Made by a program: the position numbers and the translations under genes
Assembly: GCA_019310785.1 (NCBI GenBank)
Contig: JAFDDR010000006.1
Coordinates: 1 to 64,000, forward strand
Direction of reading: 5' to 3'
Origin: Deltaproteobacteria bacterium
Lineage (GTDB): Bacteria; Desulfobacterota; DSM-4660; Desulfatiglandales; Desulfatiglandaceae
Length of the DNA: 64,000 bases
Notes under the pieces: model-generated
The model's input: only the letters and a program-made list of their open reading frames with translations
What the model was told of the DNA's origin: nothing
The model's database searches: none
Shown here: piece after piece, positions 8,888-18,218 of the stretch
Position numbering within the stretch: position 1 is the stretch's first letter
Layout of the letters: the number at the start of each line of letters is the position of its first letter

Positions 8888-8980
8888 TTTTAATCCAAAT
8901 TTAAGGCATGATTAAACTTTATGCAGCCACAAAAAGGCACAAAATACGCAAAACAAAAAAAGGTTCTTAGCCGAACAGGC

Positions 8981-9001
8981 GGGCACAGTGGCCCGCCCTA
9001 C
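8981..9001. repeat. 21-bp direct repeat, copy 1
   Basis: The sequence gggcacagtggcccgcccta plus c recurs exactly at 9729-9749. The two copies bracket the broken sixA gene. The stop codon of sixA (8998-9000) lies inside this copy, so the gene's 3' end abuts or was altered by the repeat. Confidence 0.65.
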
Positions 9002-9463
9002 TTGATAATCTCAGGCACTAACATCCAGGCGATGGTCCATCCTTTTTCTTCATCATCATGCCTGAGGCATACTATTCCGCCCTGCTGAAAACCAACGACC
9101 ATATTGGAATCACTCCCTGTAATCAGAAGGGATGTGAGCCTGGCCAAATACGGCAGATGCCCTACGATCATAAGGTCCTTTTGGCCTTGCTCAATCTCGT
9201 CTGCAATCTCTTTCACATCATCTAAAGGAGCAAGCCCTTTTTTTTACAGGTTCCTTGCCGGGAATTAATTTGGGAATCATAATCTCAGCCGTCTGCATAG
9301 CCCTTGTTTTTCCGCTGTGGAAGATATTATCCACCTTTATCCCGGCCTTCATGAGAAAAGAGGCCACCCTCTCCACATCTTCTTTCCCCTGATTCGAAAG
9401 GGGTTTGTCAGGGTTCTCCTCTTTGGGAACCGGCTTCCCGTGTTGCACTAAGTAAATATTCAT
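8998..9463 (-). pseudogene. sixA: SixA-type phosphohistidine phosphatase split by a +1 A frameshift
   Basis: Two consecutive reading frames together encode a complete SixA-like histidine phosphatase of about 154 residues. The first part (from ATG 9463, preceded by GGAGG eight bases upstream) holds LVQHGKP, the catalytic His motif with Gln where many relatives have Arg, and the HSGKTRAMQTAEI segment. The second part holds the conserved IVGHLPYLARL. The break falls at a run of eight T on the plus strand (9238-9245, A8 in the mRNA). Removing one A joins the frames through VKKGLAPLDDVKEIAD. SixA removes phosphate from histidine of HPt domains or of PTS protein NPr. A sequencing indel, a recent null mutation or transcriptional slippage would each explain the break. 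Confidence 0.8.
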
Positions 9464-9652
9464 GGCGTGTTCCTCCAATTACCAAATTGACGATTTTGGA
9501 GAATTATCGATTTGCGACAGATGATACCAGAACCGCGCCTTTCGGGTCAATGAAGTTGCTTCCATTATCAATCTTCCTGAAGTCTGTACCATTGAATTTG
9601 CTATTCGTATGGGGGACAGATTCCCCACGCTGGGAAGCTTAATGATTGTAGG

Positions 9653-9718
9653 GTCGGCCACCCTCCGGGCTATAGGCTTATACGCGCCGGAAGCCTATGG
9701 GCCGGAGGCCGTGCCGAC
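9653..9718. repeat. long inverted repeat (hairpin)
   Basis: The segment beginning gtcggccaccctccgggct is inverted, with few mismatches, by the one ending ggccggaggccgtgccgac; arms of about 27 bases surround a loop of about 11. It resembles dispersed REP-like palindromes. Confidence 0.6.
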
Positions 9719-9728
9719 TTTTTTCGAC

Positions 9729-9749
9729 GGGCACAGTGGCCCGCCCTAC
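9729..9749. repeat. 21-bp direct repeat, copy 2
   Basis: Exact copy of 8981-9001, in the same orientation. Confidence 0.65.
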
Positions 9750-9763
9750 ACATGATTTTTTGT

Positions 9764-9792
9764 TTGACAAAGTAAAACCTCATTCCTATATA
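9764..9792 (+). promoter_or_regulatory. strong sigma-70 promoter for the flavin oxidoreductase
   Basis: TTGACA (9764-9769), a 17-base spacer and TATATA (9787-9792) lie 36 bases before the ATG at 9829. Both boxes and the spacing are close to consensus. Confidence 0.7.
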
Positions 9793-9828
9793 TTTCTGTT
9801 AATTTGCATTTAAGGAGAAGAAAGACTT

Positions 9829-11745
9829 ATGAAATACCTGTTTTCCTCTTACCGAATCAGGAATTGTGAACTCAAAAACAGGATCGTGATGCCGGGTCTG
9901 GCATCTTTTCTAATTGAAGATGGTGGATCCATAACGGATGCCACAATTGAACATTACAGGCTCAGGGCCGCCGGTGGTCCGGCCATGGTCATTATGGAGG
10001 CATGCGCCGTATCACCGGAGGGCATTGTCTCGCCTCACCAGGCAAGGATAGATGATGATAGATTTATAGAAGGTCTTTCAAAAATTGCCAGTGTTATGAA
10101 ATCAGAGGGTACAGCCCCTGCCATTCAGATCCACCATGGGGGCAGGCAGACCTCTATCAAAGTGATCAAACAAAAGCCCTTGGCCCCCTCTCCCCTTCCC
10201 TGCCCTGCAATCAGGGGCGATGTGGAACCTCTGACAATCAACGGGATACAGGAATTAGTCCGTAAGTTCGGACATGCCACGAATAGGGCACTTGATGCGG
10301 GATTTGAACTAATTGAGATCCATGGCGCCCATGGTTATTTGATCAACCAGTTTCTTTCCGGGTTTTCCAACATTCGGGAGGACGAATACGGCGGGGATGT
10401 CACAGGAAGGACCCGGTTCGCCAAGGAGATCGTACAGGAGGTCAGGAAGCATCTCCCCGAAGACTTTCCTCTTTCCTTCAAGATAAGTGCCCAGGAGTTT
10501 GTATCAGGCGGCCTTACAGTGGACGAGAGCATAGAGATTCTCAATATTCTTGTGCAAGCGGGAGTTGATGTAGTCCAGGTATCGGCCGGAAATGACGCAA
10601 CCCCTGAATGGATCTGTCAGCCCATGTTTATGGAAAAGGCATGTCTCTTGGATTCCGCCGAAAGAATCAAAAAGGCACTGGGAATTCCAATAATGGCCGT
10701 AGGGAGGATTAATGACCCTGTAATCGCGAATGAGATCATAGAAAAGGGAAAGGCCGATCTGGTTTGTATTGGCAGAGGACTGTTGGCAGACCCTGAAATG
10801 CCGAAAAAGGCAAAGGAAGGCAGGCTGGAAGACATAAGGACCTGCATTGCCTGTAACACCTGCATGGAATCAATTTTCAGGAGAGGCCGTGTTGAATGCC
10901 TGGTTAATCCCATGTTAGGCAGGGAAAAAGAAATGGCCTTTCATCCTGTCAAGACACCAAAAAAGGTAATGGTGATAGGAGGCGGCCCCGGGGGGCTGAA
11001 CGTGGCATGGGTAGCAGCAAGGAGGGGTCATGATGTGCACCTTTTTGAAAAACAATCCATTCTCGGGGGACAGTTGGTATTGGGCAGTGTGGCCGGTTAT
11101 AAAAAGGAACTGCTGAGCCTCATCAAATTCCAGGAGAGACAGATAAAGAGGTTCGGAGTCAAGTGCTACCTCAACCAAAAGGTCACAGTGGACATGGTGA
11201 AAGCGGAGGATCCTGATGTAGTGATCCTGGCAACCGGTTCCTATCCCTCTTATCCCCCTGTGGAAGGGATTGACAAGCCCAATGTGGTTGGTTATGCAGA
11301 TGTCCTAAGCGGAGATGTACCGGTCAGGAAAAAGACAGTAGTGATCGGCGGAGGCCCCACAGGATGTGAAGTGGCACTTCACCTCTCGGAGCATGGATGC
11401 CCTGTGACCATCGTTGAGATTCTCCCAAAAATCGGGACCCGCCTTGAGAGCATGACCAGAAAAATACTCCTCAAAAAGCTAAAAGAGAATAATGTGCGGG
11501 TTATGACCGAATGCAAACTGTCAAAGGTTGAAGACGAAGGTGTTATCCTGATCGGAGGAGATGATAAGGAATTATCTGTTGAGGCGGAAAGGATTGTTAT
11601 GACCATCGGGAACCGGCCGGTCAATAGACTCGTCAATCAAATCAAGCCCCTCGGATATGAAATCCATCAGATAGGAGACTGCTTGGAGCCAAGGAGTGCC
11701 AAGGCAGCCATTTATGAGGGGGCGGTATTAGGACGGGCTATTTAG
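9829..11745 (+). CDS. FMN/Fe-S/FAD NADH:flavin oxidoreductase (enoate/2,4-dienoyl-CoA reductase-like)
   Basis: The protein has 638 residues, the size of FadH, enoate reductase and trimethylamine dehydrogenase. Residues about 1-330 form an old-yellow-enzyme FMN barrel, with IQIHHGGRQ and [17 protein letters not shown] cysteine cluster follows (C339, C342, C345 and C357), which should bind a 4Fe-4S centre. The remainder is a two-dinucleotide module with [11 protein letters not shown] near residue 385 and [13 protein letters not shown] near residue 507. The CX2CX2CX11C spacing is one residue shorter than the usual CX2CX3CX11C. Such enzymes reduce unsaturated acyl-CoAs or enoates with NAD(P)H. 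The ATG has an AAGGAG site, and the gene has its own promoter. It converges with the DnaJ-like gene and overlaps it by eight bases. Confidence 0.88.
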   Translation: MKYLFSSYRIRNCELKNRIVMPGLASFLIEDGGSITDATIEHYRLRAAGGPAMVIMEACAVSPEGIVSPHQARIDDDRFIEGLSKIASVMKSEGTAPAIQIHHGGRQTSIKVIKQKPLAPSPLPCPAIRGDVEPLTINGIQELVRKFGHATNRALDAGFELIEIHGAHGYLINQFLSGFSNIREDEYGGDVTGRTRFAKEIVQEVRKHLPEDFPLSFKISAQEFVSGGLTVDESIEILNILVQAGVDVVQVSAGNDATPEWICQPMFMEKACLLDSAERIKKALGIPIMAVGRINDPVIANEIIEKGKADLVCIGRGLLADPEMPKKAKEGRLEDIRTCIACNTCMESIFRRGRVECLVNPMLGREKEMAFHPVKTPKKVMVIGGGPGGLNVAWVAARRGHDVHLFEKQSILGGQLVLGSVAGYKKELLSLIKFQERQIKRFGVKCYLNQKVTVDMVKAEDPDVVILATGSYPSYPPVEGIDKPNVVGYADVLSGDVPVRKKTVVIGGGPTGCEVALHLSEHGCPVTIVEILPKIGTRLESMTRKILLKKLKENNVRVMTECKLSKVEDEGVILIGGDDKELSVEAERIVMTIGNRPVNRLVNQIKPLGYEIHQIGDCLEPRSAKAAIYEGAVLGRAI

Positions 11746-12166
11746 GGATTAGCTCCTGGTACGCCTCCTGTATTTCCTTGAAGCGCCTTTCAGCTAATTC
11801 TCTGAATTCTTCTCCAAGGTGGAGCACCTTATCCGGATGGTACTGGTTGGCAAGCTGTCTGTATGCCTGTTTTATCTGTTCAGAGGTCGCATCTCTTCCT
11901 ACGCCTAACACGGAGTAAGGGTCATCATGTCCTGTATCAGTGTTTTTTTCTTCGTAGGGACCCTCTCCACTCTGTCCGGAAGAGGATTGTCGCCCCTTTT
12001 CGTAATATCCCTGGTGTTTGAACCTTTTCCTTCCGAAGAAATACCACCAGAGAAGGCCCAGGACGATCACGTCGTCAATCCATCCCAATCCTATAAAAAA
12101 ATCAGGAAAAAGATCGTATGGACAGATGACATAAGATAAACCCAACAGGGCCAAAAGAAATCTCAT
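11738..12166 (-). CDS. DUF1232-DnaJ domain fusion protein
   Basis: The protein has 142 residues. Residues 1-50 are a small membrane module of the YkvA/DUF1232 type, with [21 protein letters not shown], which is the family's signature. A polar linker follows, then a C-terminal J-domain (about 78-140) with DPYSVLGV, the HPDKV motif and the final helix [10 protein letters not shown]-domains activate Hsp70 (DnaK) ATPase; here the membrane module would tether that activity to the inner membrane. No zinc finger or C-terminal DnaJ substrate domains are present. The client is unknown. It lies 20 bp downstream of rmlD on the same strand and may be cotranscribed. Confidence 0.85.
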   Translation of the reverse strand: MRFLLALLGLSYVICPYDLFPDFFIGLGWIDDVIVLGLLWWYFFGRKRFKHQGYYEKGRQSSSGQSGEGPYEEKNTDTGHDDPYSVLGVGRDATSEQIKQAYRQLANQYHPDKVLHLGEEFRELAERRFKEIQEAYQELIPK

Positions 12167-12186
12167 TATTGGGTATTCACCGTTTC

Positions 12187-13080
12187 TCAGTTTTTCTTTG
12201 CTTTAGCTTCTTTGATGAGTTCTTCACCGAATTTTTCAAGAAAGGTGTCCACGTCTTTTTTCCAATCAGGCATAACGCTGATCCCCTGTTTTTTTAACAA
12301 CCTGTTTTCCAAAAGACAATTGCTGGGCCGCTCTGAAGCACCATGGAAATCTTTCATGCTGCAAGGTTCAACCCTGGCCTTCAACCCCAATTTTTTAATG
12401 ATGAATTCCGCACATTCAAATCGAGTGCAATAACCCTCTGATGTTGCGTGATACGTCCCTCTTCCATCATGATGCAAGAGTTCTTTGACCTGCAATGCAA
12501 GCCTGTGGGCCGAGGTAGGTGAACCAAACTGATCATCCGCAACTTTCAGGGTTTTCGGCTTTTTCTTGACGGCCTGTTTTACAATGGACTTGATGAAGTT
12601 GTTCCCATGGATACCATACAGCCACGCAGTACGTATGATAATGTAATTCGGGGCATTTTCCCGAACGGCTTTTTCGCTTTCCATTTTGCTCTTCCCATAG
12701 GCCGACAAGGGATTTGGTACATCATCCTCAAAATAGGGTTGCGGGACCGGCTTTTGCCCGTCAAAAACATAGTCACTGGAAATATGTACAAATTTGCACT
12801 CAAATCTTGCAGAGCACTGGGCCAGGTTCCTGGGTCCTTCGACATTTACTTTTCTTACTTTGAAATCTTCGGTTTCACATGCGTCCACGTCTGTAAATCC
12901 GGCACAATTAAGAACAACATCGGGTAAAACCTCCTGGAGATTTTCAATAACACCGTCCCAGCTGATAATGTCCAACTCCTTTTTGTCAGGCGTTATAATT
13001 TCGTGATCCTGACCGAGTACGCCTTTACATTCGCTTCCCAACATACCTGTGCTGCCCAAAATTAGTATTTTCATCTTCAA
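12187..13080 (-). CDS. rmlD: dTDP-4-dehydrorhamnose reductase
   Basis: This is an extended short-chain dehydrogenase of 297 residues. The N-terminus [14 protein letters not shown] is the Rossmann glycine motif; [14 protein letters not shown] holds the YxxxK catalytic pair, and RTAWLYG is the RmlD signature. It catalyses the last step of dTDP-L-rhamnose synthesis. The other rml genes are not in the window, so it is an isolated copy or serves a related NDP-sugar. Two ATGs lie at the start (13080 and 13074), and either may be used. Confidence 0.9.
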   Translation of the reverse strand: MKMKILILGSTGMLGSECKGVLGQDHEIITPDKKELDIISWDGVIENLQEVLPDVVLNCAGFTDVDACETEDFKVRKVNVEGPRNLAQCSARFECKFVHISSDYVFDGQKPVPQPYFEDDVPNPLSAYGKSKMESEKAVRENAPNYIIIRTAWLYGIHGNNFIKSIVKQAVKKKPKTLKVADDQFGSPTSAHRLALQVKELLHHDGRGTYHATSEGYCTRFECAEFIIKKLGLKARVEPCSMKDFHGASERPSNCLLENRLLKKQGISVMPDWKKDVDTFLEKFGEELIKEAKAKKN

Positions 13081-13260
13081 CGGCTCCCCACAAGTTATAC
13101 AATCGCTTCGAAAATTTATAGAAAGTTGCCTGTGTTAATACCACAGAAAGGAAAAAAGTCCACTAAATCTTTATGTTAGCCTTCAAATTCTCGCATAATG
13201 TTCTCTGAAGCTAATGGTTTCCCTCTTGCCTAAGCCTCGTGTTTCATGTAGATTTAAAAT

Positions 13261-14505
13261 ATGACATCTTTTTTAATTTTCAAGGTCAGATCTTCAGGGC
13301 GTAATTTAAAGGTGAATAGTGCCTCTTTTTTATTGATTCTCGCCTTTTTGCTGTTATTTTCCTTGAAACCCGTTGCCTCGGGTTTTGAGGAAAAAGCACA
13401 TTCCGATTCCCACGGATCGCAGATCAATAAAAAAATACTAAAAGGTATCCATCTCCTGTACGACGAGCGGTTTGGCGACGCCGAAAACGTCTTTCTGAAA
13501 ATTATCGCCGAATTTCCCCAAAAACCGGACGGCTATTTTTACATGGCAATGGTAAGCTGGTCACGTTTAGCTTCGGGTTTCTGGTCACCCGAGGTCGTAA
13601 ATGAATTCAAAAAACGTATTGACCGTACCGTCTATGTGGCGAGAAGACGGATTGAAGACAGCAATAAGCCTGATAGCTATGATTATTTTTTCTTAGGAGG
13701 GGCTTTAGGCTTTAAAGGCCGTTTTGAACTCATGAAGGGCAATTGGCTCTCTTCTTTTTTTTTAGCTAAGGATGCAATCGAGGCACTCAAAACCTGCCTG
13801 GATATGGACCCTGACAACAAAGATGTCATGTTAGGCATCGGCACTTTTGATTATTATACCGCCCATCTCTCAGGTGTCCTTAAATTTTTGACCTACCTCC
13901 TGCTCCACAAGGGAAACAAGGAAGAAGGTCTAAGAAAATTGCAGATTGCCGCCGATGAAGCAACTTACTCGGTAACGGAAGCAAAAAGCATGCTTCTGCA
14001 CATCTATCTTTTTGTTGAACAGGACTTCTCAAAGGCCCTGGATCTGGCCGAAAGCCTGTCAAAAAAATATGACATGAATCCGCGGTTTTATTCCCTCAAG
14101 GGTGTATGCTACATAAGAATGAAAATGGTCATTAGATACAGGGATACTGTCTACGGTCTGCGCCAAAGAAGTTTACGGGCATCTTCCCTGGATGTGGCCT
14201 CCAAATGGCACAGGCGTGCGCTTTACTTAGAGACGGTTTACGATCTCTATCATGGACGATATTCTGAGGCCAGGTCCAAACTGCAGGAGATCCTGAACCG
14301 GGCCGACTCTGAAAACGATCCGGCAATGATCGCGTTTCCTCTCGTAAAAATGGGCATGAGTTATGACCTGGAGGGTGACAGGGAAGAAGCGGAAAAGTAT
14401 TATCGCCGGGTAATGAACATGGCAAACGGGTCAGGAGCGCAATTTTTAGCAAAAAAAATGTTGGCGGCTCCCCCTGAAGAAAAAAATCCTTTTATTGGAT
14501 ATTGA
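13261..14505 (+). CDS. exported TPR-repeat protein of the TRAP locus
   Basis: The protein has up to 414 residues. A hydrophobic signal sequence lies at about 22-40 (SFLLILAFLLLFSLKPVASG). The mature part contains TPR-like helical repeats, for example around residues 60-90, 180-200 and 350-390 (YDLEGDREEAEKYYRRVMNMA). The start is uncertain: the ATG at 13261 has no ribosome binding site and only six bases separate it from a promoter-like TAGATT (13249-13254), so a downstream GTG near 13312 may be used. It stops two bases before tatT, the next gene. It probably acts in the periplasm with the TatT lipoprotein and the TRAP binding protein, but its exact role is not known. Confidence 0.75.
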   Translation: MTSFLIFKVRSSGRNLKVNSASFLLILAFLLLFSLKPVASGFEEKAHSDSHGSQINKKILKGIHLLYDERFGDAENVFLKIIAEFPQKPDGYFYMAMVSWSRLASGFWSPEVVNEFKKRIDRTVYVARRRIEDSNKPDSYDYFFLGGALGFKGRFELMKGNWLSSFFLAKDAIEALKTCLDMDPDNKDVMLGIGTFDYYTAHLSGVLKFLTYLLLHKGNKEEGLRKLQIAADEATYSVTEAKSMLLHIYLFVEQDFSKALDLAESLSKKYDMNPRFYSLKGVCYIRMKMVIRYRDTVYGLRQRSLRASSLDVASKWHRRALYLETVYDLYHGRYSEARSKLQEILNRADSENDPAMIAFPLVKMGMSYDLEGDREEAEKYYRRVMNMANGSGAQFLAKKMLAAPPEEKNPFIGY

Positions 14506-14507
14506 AC

Positions 14508-15377
14508 ATGAAAAACATTCAAAAAATATTGATTATCATATTCCTGTTAGCTCCTTTCCCGGCAGGATGTGTAAAGATGGCATTGCGGTTTTCACCCTCC
14601 CTGATACCTAACTTTACCAATGCCTTTTTCGAGGAATGTGACCCGGATCTGGCAGAACAGTCCCTTCCCTCCAACCTGAAGCTCATGGAGGGACTCCTCA
14701 AGAATGATCCCGATAACAGTCAGCTTTTGACCGCCCTCTGTATGGGCTTTACAGGCTACGCCATGCTGTTTGTCGAGGACGATGATCCGGAAAGGGCATC
14801 AACACTTTATTACCGGGCAAGGACTTACGGGTTCCGGGCCATTGGCAGAAACGCCTCCCGGCTAAAAGATGCAGGTCTAAAAAAAGACAACGTCCGGGGC
14901 AGGTTGCTAATATATGGTGAGAAAGAAATCGAGGCCCTTTCCTGGACCGCTATTTCCTGGAATGCATGGATTAATTTGAACCTTGACAAACCTGCTGCCC
15001 TGGCACAATTAGGTGCGGCACAGGCATGTCTTGAAAGGGTCCTGGAAATACAACCGGACCATTTTCACGGTCTGTCGTATATCATGAAGGGTTCTATTCT
15101 TGCATCAATGCCTGTAGCTTTAGGCGGCAAGCATGGCAGGGCAAAGACATGTTTTGAAAAGGCAATAAATGTGAGTCATGGTAAATTTCTTCTGGCTCAA
15201 TACTATTTTGCCAAATACTATGCGGTCAGGGTTCAGGACAAAGAACTGTTTTTGAAACTGGTCAAAGAGATTGAAAGCAGCCCTTCGGATGGGCTCAAAG
15301 AGGCCTGCCTTATAAATGCCGTGATGAAAAAGAAGGCCAAACGATTGATGGAAATGTCGGAGGAGCTGTTTTTTTAG
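14508..15377 (+). CDS. tatT: TatT-type lipoprotein of a TRAP transporter
   Basis: This is a lipoprotein of 289 residues. The signal sequence ends in a lipobox (PAGC, Cys about residue 21 from this ATG). It matches the TatT family (TRAP-associated TPR protein, first described in Treponema pallidum), with the conserved CMGFTGYAMLFVEDDDPERA region and a series of TPR-like helices. TatT proteins form a ring that docks with the TRAP binding protein and have been proposed to help deliver hydrophobic ligands. The TTG at 14502 would add two residues and overlap the previous stop; the ATG at 14508 is preferred. Its stop codon overlaps the ribosome binding site of dctP. Confidence 0.87.
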   Translation: MKNIQKILIIIFLLAPFPAGCVKMALRFSPSLIPNFTNAFFEECDPDLAEQSLPSNLKLMEGLLKNDPDNSQLLTALCMGFTGYAMLFVEDDDPERASTLYYRARTYGFRAIGRNASRLKDAGLKKDNVRGRLLIYGEKEIEALSWTAISWNAWINLNLDKPAALAQLGAAQACLERVLEIQPDHFHGLSYIMKGSILASMPVALGGKHGRAKTCFEKAINVSHGKFLLAQYYFAKYYAVRVQDKELFLKLVKEIESSPSDGLKEACLINAVMKKKAKRLMEMSEELFF

Positions 15378-15386
15378 GAGGTAAAA

Positions 15387-16406
15387 TTGTTCAGACGGAA
15401 ATCGATTATCGTTTTCAGTTGTCTTTTGGGAATATGTTTGAGCTGGTGCCCGGGTAAAACCGATTGTGTTTTTGCAAAACAGCAGTACATGATCAAATTT
15501 GCAACCGTTGCGCCCGAAGGATCTACATGGATCAAGCAGTTAAGAAAACTTGATAAAGACATTAGGAAAAAAAGCGGCGGCCGGCTCGGTTTGAGGGTGT
15601 ATGCGGGCGGAATTGCCGGCGATGAACTGGATGTCTTAAAAAAAATCAGGATCGGTCAGATCCATTGTGCGGCATTTTCCGGTGTGGGTTTCGGCCAGAT
15701 ACTCCCAATGGTCAGGGTCTTAGACCTCCCCTTTTTATTTCGCAACTACGAAGAGACGGACCTGGTTCACCGGGAAATGCGCCCCTTCTTTGCTGAAGCC
15801 TTCCGAAAAAGAGGTTTTGAACTAATATCCTGGGCAGAAGTGGGGAATGCTCATCTCTTCTCAAAAAAACCAATCCGCAAGGTGAAGGACCTCTCCGGTC
15901 TCAAGGTGTGGGCCTGGACAGGTGATCCCATTGCCAAAGAGACATTTTCTGCCATGGGAGTCAATCCCATCCCGTTAGCCATTACGGATGTCACAACGGC
16001 CCTCAATACGGGTATGATCGACACGGTCTATGCCCCTCCCTTAGGTGCCCTAGCCCTTCAGTGGCATACTTCCATGAATTATATGACCGCTCTGCCGCTT
16101 GCCCATTCCACAGGAGCGATCCTTATCTCCTCAAAATACTTTAAAAAACTACCCAATGACCTCGCCGATATCCTGATCACCTCTTTCCGGGCTGCCGTTA
16201 AAGAACTTACTATAATTTTAAGAAAGCAAACTAAGGAATCTGTCCGGCTAATCCGCGAAAGCGATCTGACTATCACGCCTGTCCCCACAGGTGCGGATTT
16301 AGCCGAATTCTACAGTGTTCATGAACATGTAGCCCGTAACCTGACAGGCAAAATTTACCCTAAAGAAATCCTTGACCGCGTGTATGTAATTCTGAAAAGA
16401 CCATGA
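15387..16406 (+). CDS. dctP: TRAP transporter substrate-binding protein (DctP family)
   Basis: This is a periplasmic binding protein of 339 residues. The start is a TTG at 15387, fixed by a near-perfect AGGAGGT (15376-15382) four bases upstream. A signal peptide ends near residue 31. The mature part begins MIKFATVAPEGSTWIKQLRKLDKDI, standard for DctP, and contains LKVWAWTGDP with the Arg/Trp-type ligand region and ALNTGMIDTVYAPP. TRAP binding proteins capture organic acids with high affinity. Coupling to TatT suggests an unusual, perhaps more hydrophobic ligand. It overlaps dctQ by four bases. Confidence 0.92.
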   Translation: MFRRKSIIVFSCLLGICLSWCPGKTDCVFAKQQYMIKFATVAPEGSTWIKQLRKLDKDIRKKSGGRLGLRVYAGGIAGDELDVLKKIRIGQIHCAAFSGVGFGQILPMVRVLDLPFLFRNYEETDLVHREMRPFFAEAFRKRGFELISWAEVGNAHLFSKKPIRKVKDLSGLKVWAWTGDPIAKETFSAMGVNPIPLAITDVTTALNTGMIDTVYAPPLGALALQWHTSMNYMTALPLAHSTGAILISSKYFKKLPNDLADILITSFRAAVKELTIILRKQTKESVRLIRESDLTITPVPTGADLAEFYSVHEHVARNLTGKIYPKEILDRVYVILKRP

Positions 16407-16930
16407 AAACCCTTAGATGGATAGACAAAACCCTTGCGAGGTTCGAGGGATGGGTGATTATCACATTGCTCTGGTTGATGGTGACCCTCACCTTTGTTCA
16501 GGTGTGTCTGAGGGGTCTCTATACCCATGCCCATCTTCAATGGGCCAACTCCCTGATGGGATATTTAGACTGGTCTGAACCTTTCGTAAGACTCCTGGTG
16601 TTATGGTTGACTTTTTTGGGGGCTTCCCTCATCACAGGGGAGAATAAACACATCAAAATCGATCTCTTCTCCACCCTTTTACCGCCAAAATGGGAGCGAA
16701 CACGTGAGCTTGCCCTTTCAGTTGTGTGCGTGGTGATTTCCGCGATCATGGTCAAGGCCTGTATCGATTACATAAAAATGGAAATGGAGTTTGGCGGAAC
16801 CATGTTCCTTAATCTTCCCAACTGGGCAGGCCAGTTGATCCTTCCTGCGGGATTCACCTTGATCCTTTTCCGCTTTTCCTTAAGGGCTATTGATCAGGGA
16901 CTTCAGATTTTAAGGGAAGTGACAAAATGA
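16403..16930 (+). CDS. dctQ: TRAP transporter small permease (DctQ)
   Basis: The protein has 175 residues and four predicted membrane helices, as expected of DctQ. The conserved LVLWLTFLGASLITGENKHIKID (about 70-92) is the family signature. It overlaps dctP and dctM by four bases each (ATGA), so P, Q and M are tightly coupled in translation. Confidence 0.92.
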   Translation: MKTLRWIDKTLARFEGWVIITLLWLMVTLTFVQVCLRGLYTHAHLQWANSLMGYLDWSEPFVRLLVLWLTFLGASLITGENKHIKIDLFSTLLPPKWERTRELALSVVCVVISAIMVKACIDYIKMEMEFGGTMFLNLPNWAGQLILPAGFTLILFRFSLRAIDQGLQILREVTK

Positions 16931-18201
16931 TCATATCAATGGTCGTACTGCTGATTGTCCTCATCATTTTAGGCATGCCCCTTTTTGCAGGCATTTTGGG
17001 CGCGGGCATGTTAGGCCTTTATGTGAGCGGGGTTGACTTCGCCGCCATTCCCATTGAAATTTTCCGTCTTGCTAATGCCCCTGTTTTATTGGCCATTCCA
17101 CTTTTTACCTTTGCCGGATACCTGATGGCGGAAGGAAAAACCTCTACCCGGTTGGTCAGGTTTTCCAGGAGCCTTTTTGGCTGGATGCCCGGCGGACTGG
17201 GTGTTGTTGCGCTGGTTTCGTGTGCTTTTTTTACGGCCATTACCGGTGCCACCGGAATCACAATCATAGCCCTTGGTGGATTACTTTTCCCTGCCCTTAT
17301 ATCGGAAAAGTATGAGGAAAACTTCTCTCTTGGCCTCATGACTACATCGGGCAGCCTGGGTCTCCATTTTCCTCCAAGTCTTCCTATCATATTATACGGG
17401 TTTGTTTCAGGCACAAGCATTGAAAAGCTCTTCATGGCGGGCGTTTTGCCGGGAATTTTGATGGTTGGAGTCCCCTGTCTTTTTTCAGTGTACATGGGCA
17501 GAAAATGGAAACTTGAAAGGCCGCCTTTTTCGCGCCGTGAGTTCCTTTCAGCACTGAAAGAGGCTGCATGGGAGCTACCGATTCCCCTTTTGATTATCTT
17601 CGGAATCTATTCCGGTTTCAGCACGGCTACGGAGGCGGCCGCCCTTACTGTCGCGTACGTACTTTTTGTTAAAATTTTTATTTTTAATGAATTGAGCCTG
17701 GCCCGGGATATTCCCAGGGTTATGAAGGAAAGCATGAAGATGGTGGGGGGCATTATGATCATCTTAGGGGCCGCGCTGGGTTTTACAAACTATCTCGTAG
17801 ACGCTTTTATCCCCATGAAGATCCTTAATTTCATGGAGGGGATGGTTCACACCAAAATCGCGTTCCTCCTGATCCTTAACGTTTTTCTGATCCTTGTAGG
17901 GTGCATGATGGATATCTTCAGTGCCATTTTGGTGGTAGTTCCCCTGATTGTTCCCCTGGCCTCACGTTTTGGCATTGACCCTGTTCACCTTGGCATCGTC
18001 TTCTTAGCCAACTTGGGTATCGGCTATAACACGCCGCCGGTCGGCCTGAATCTTTTTATTGCCAGTTCCAGATTTGACCGCCCGATTGTACAGCTTTATA
18101 AGGCAACCCTGCCCTTCTTGCTCCTGCTTCTCTTAACCCTGCTGCTTATCACATATTGGCCGGCTTTGAGCCTGTTTTTGCCCAACTTATTGAAATCCTG
18201 A
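16927..18201 (+). CDS. dctM: TRAP transporter large permease (DctM)
   Basis: The protein has 424 residues and about twelve hydrophobic segments. It is the Na+/H+-coupled transport subunit. Family hallmarks include PLFTFAGYLMAEG, FFTAITGATGITIIALGG, GLHFPPSLPIILYG and FLANLGIGYNTPPVGLNLF. It forms the TRAP complex with DctQ and the binding protein DctP. It is the last gene of the operon; repeat copy A begins 18 bp after its stop. Confidence 0.93.
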   Translation: MIISMVVLLIVLIILGMPLFAGILGAGMLGLYVSGVDFAAIPIEIFRLANAPVLLAIPLFTFAGYLMAEGKTSTRLVRFSRSLFGWMPGGLGVVALVSCAFFTAITGATGITIIALGGLLFPALISEKYEENFSLGLMTTSGSLGLHFPPSLPIILYGFVSGTSIEKLFMAGVLPGILMVGVPCLFSVYMGRKWKLERPPFSRREFLSALKEAAWELPIPLLIIFGIYSGFSTATEAAALTVAYVLFVKIFIFNELSLARDIPRVMKESMKMVGGIMIILGAALGFTNYLVDAFIPMKILNFMEGMVHTKIAFLLILNVFLILVGCMMDIFSAILVVVPLIVPLASRFGIDPVHLGIVFLANLGIGYNTPPVGLNLFIASSRFDRPIVQLYKATLPFLLLLLLTLLLITYWPALSLFLPNLLKS

Positions 18202-18218
18202 GTAATAGTTCAGTAAAA

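Larger units (their letters stand above)
9479..9828. other. 350-bp intergenic region with repeats and promoter
   Basis: No convincing gene is seen. A 60-codon minus-strand reading frame at 9479-9661 has no recognisable domain and no ribosome binding site. The region holds a long hairpin (9653-9718), the second copy of the 21-bp direct repeat (9729-9749) and a strong promoter for the downstream flavoprotein gene (9764-9792). Confidence 0.6.

Noticed and set aside
9479-9661. 60-codon minus-strand frame before the flavoprotein gene
   Set aside because: No recognisable domain, no ribosome site, and its beginning lies in a repeat hairpin.
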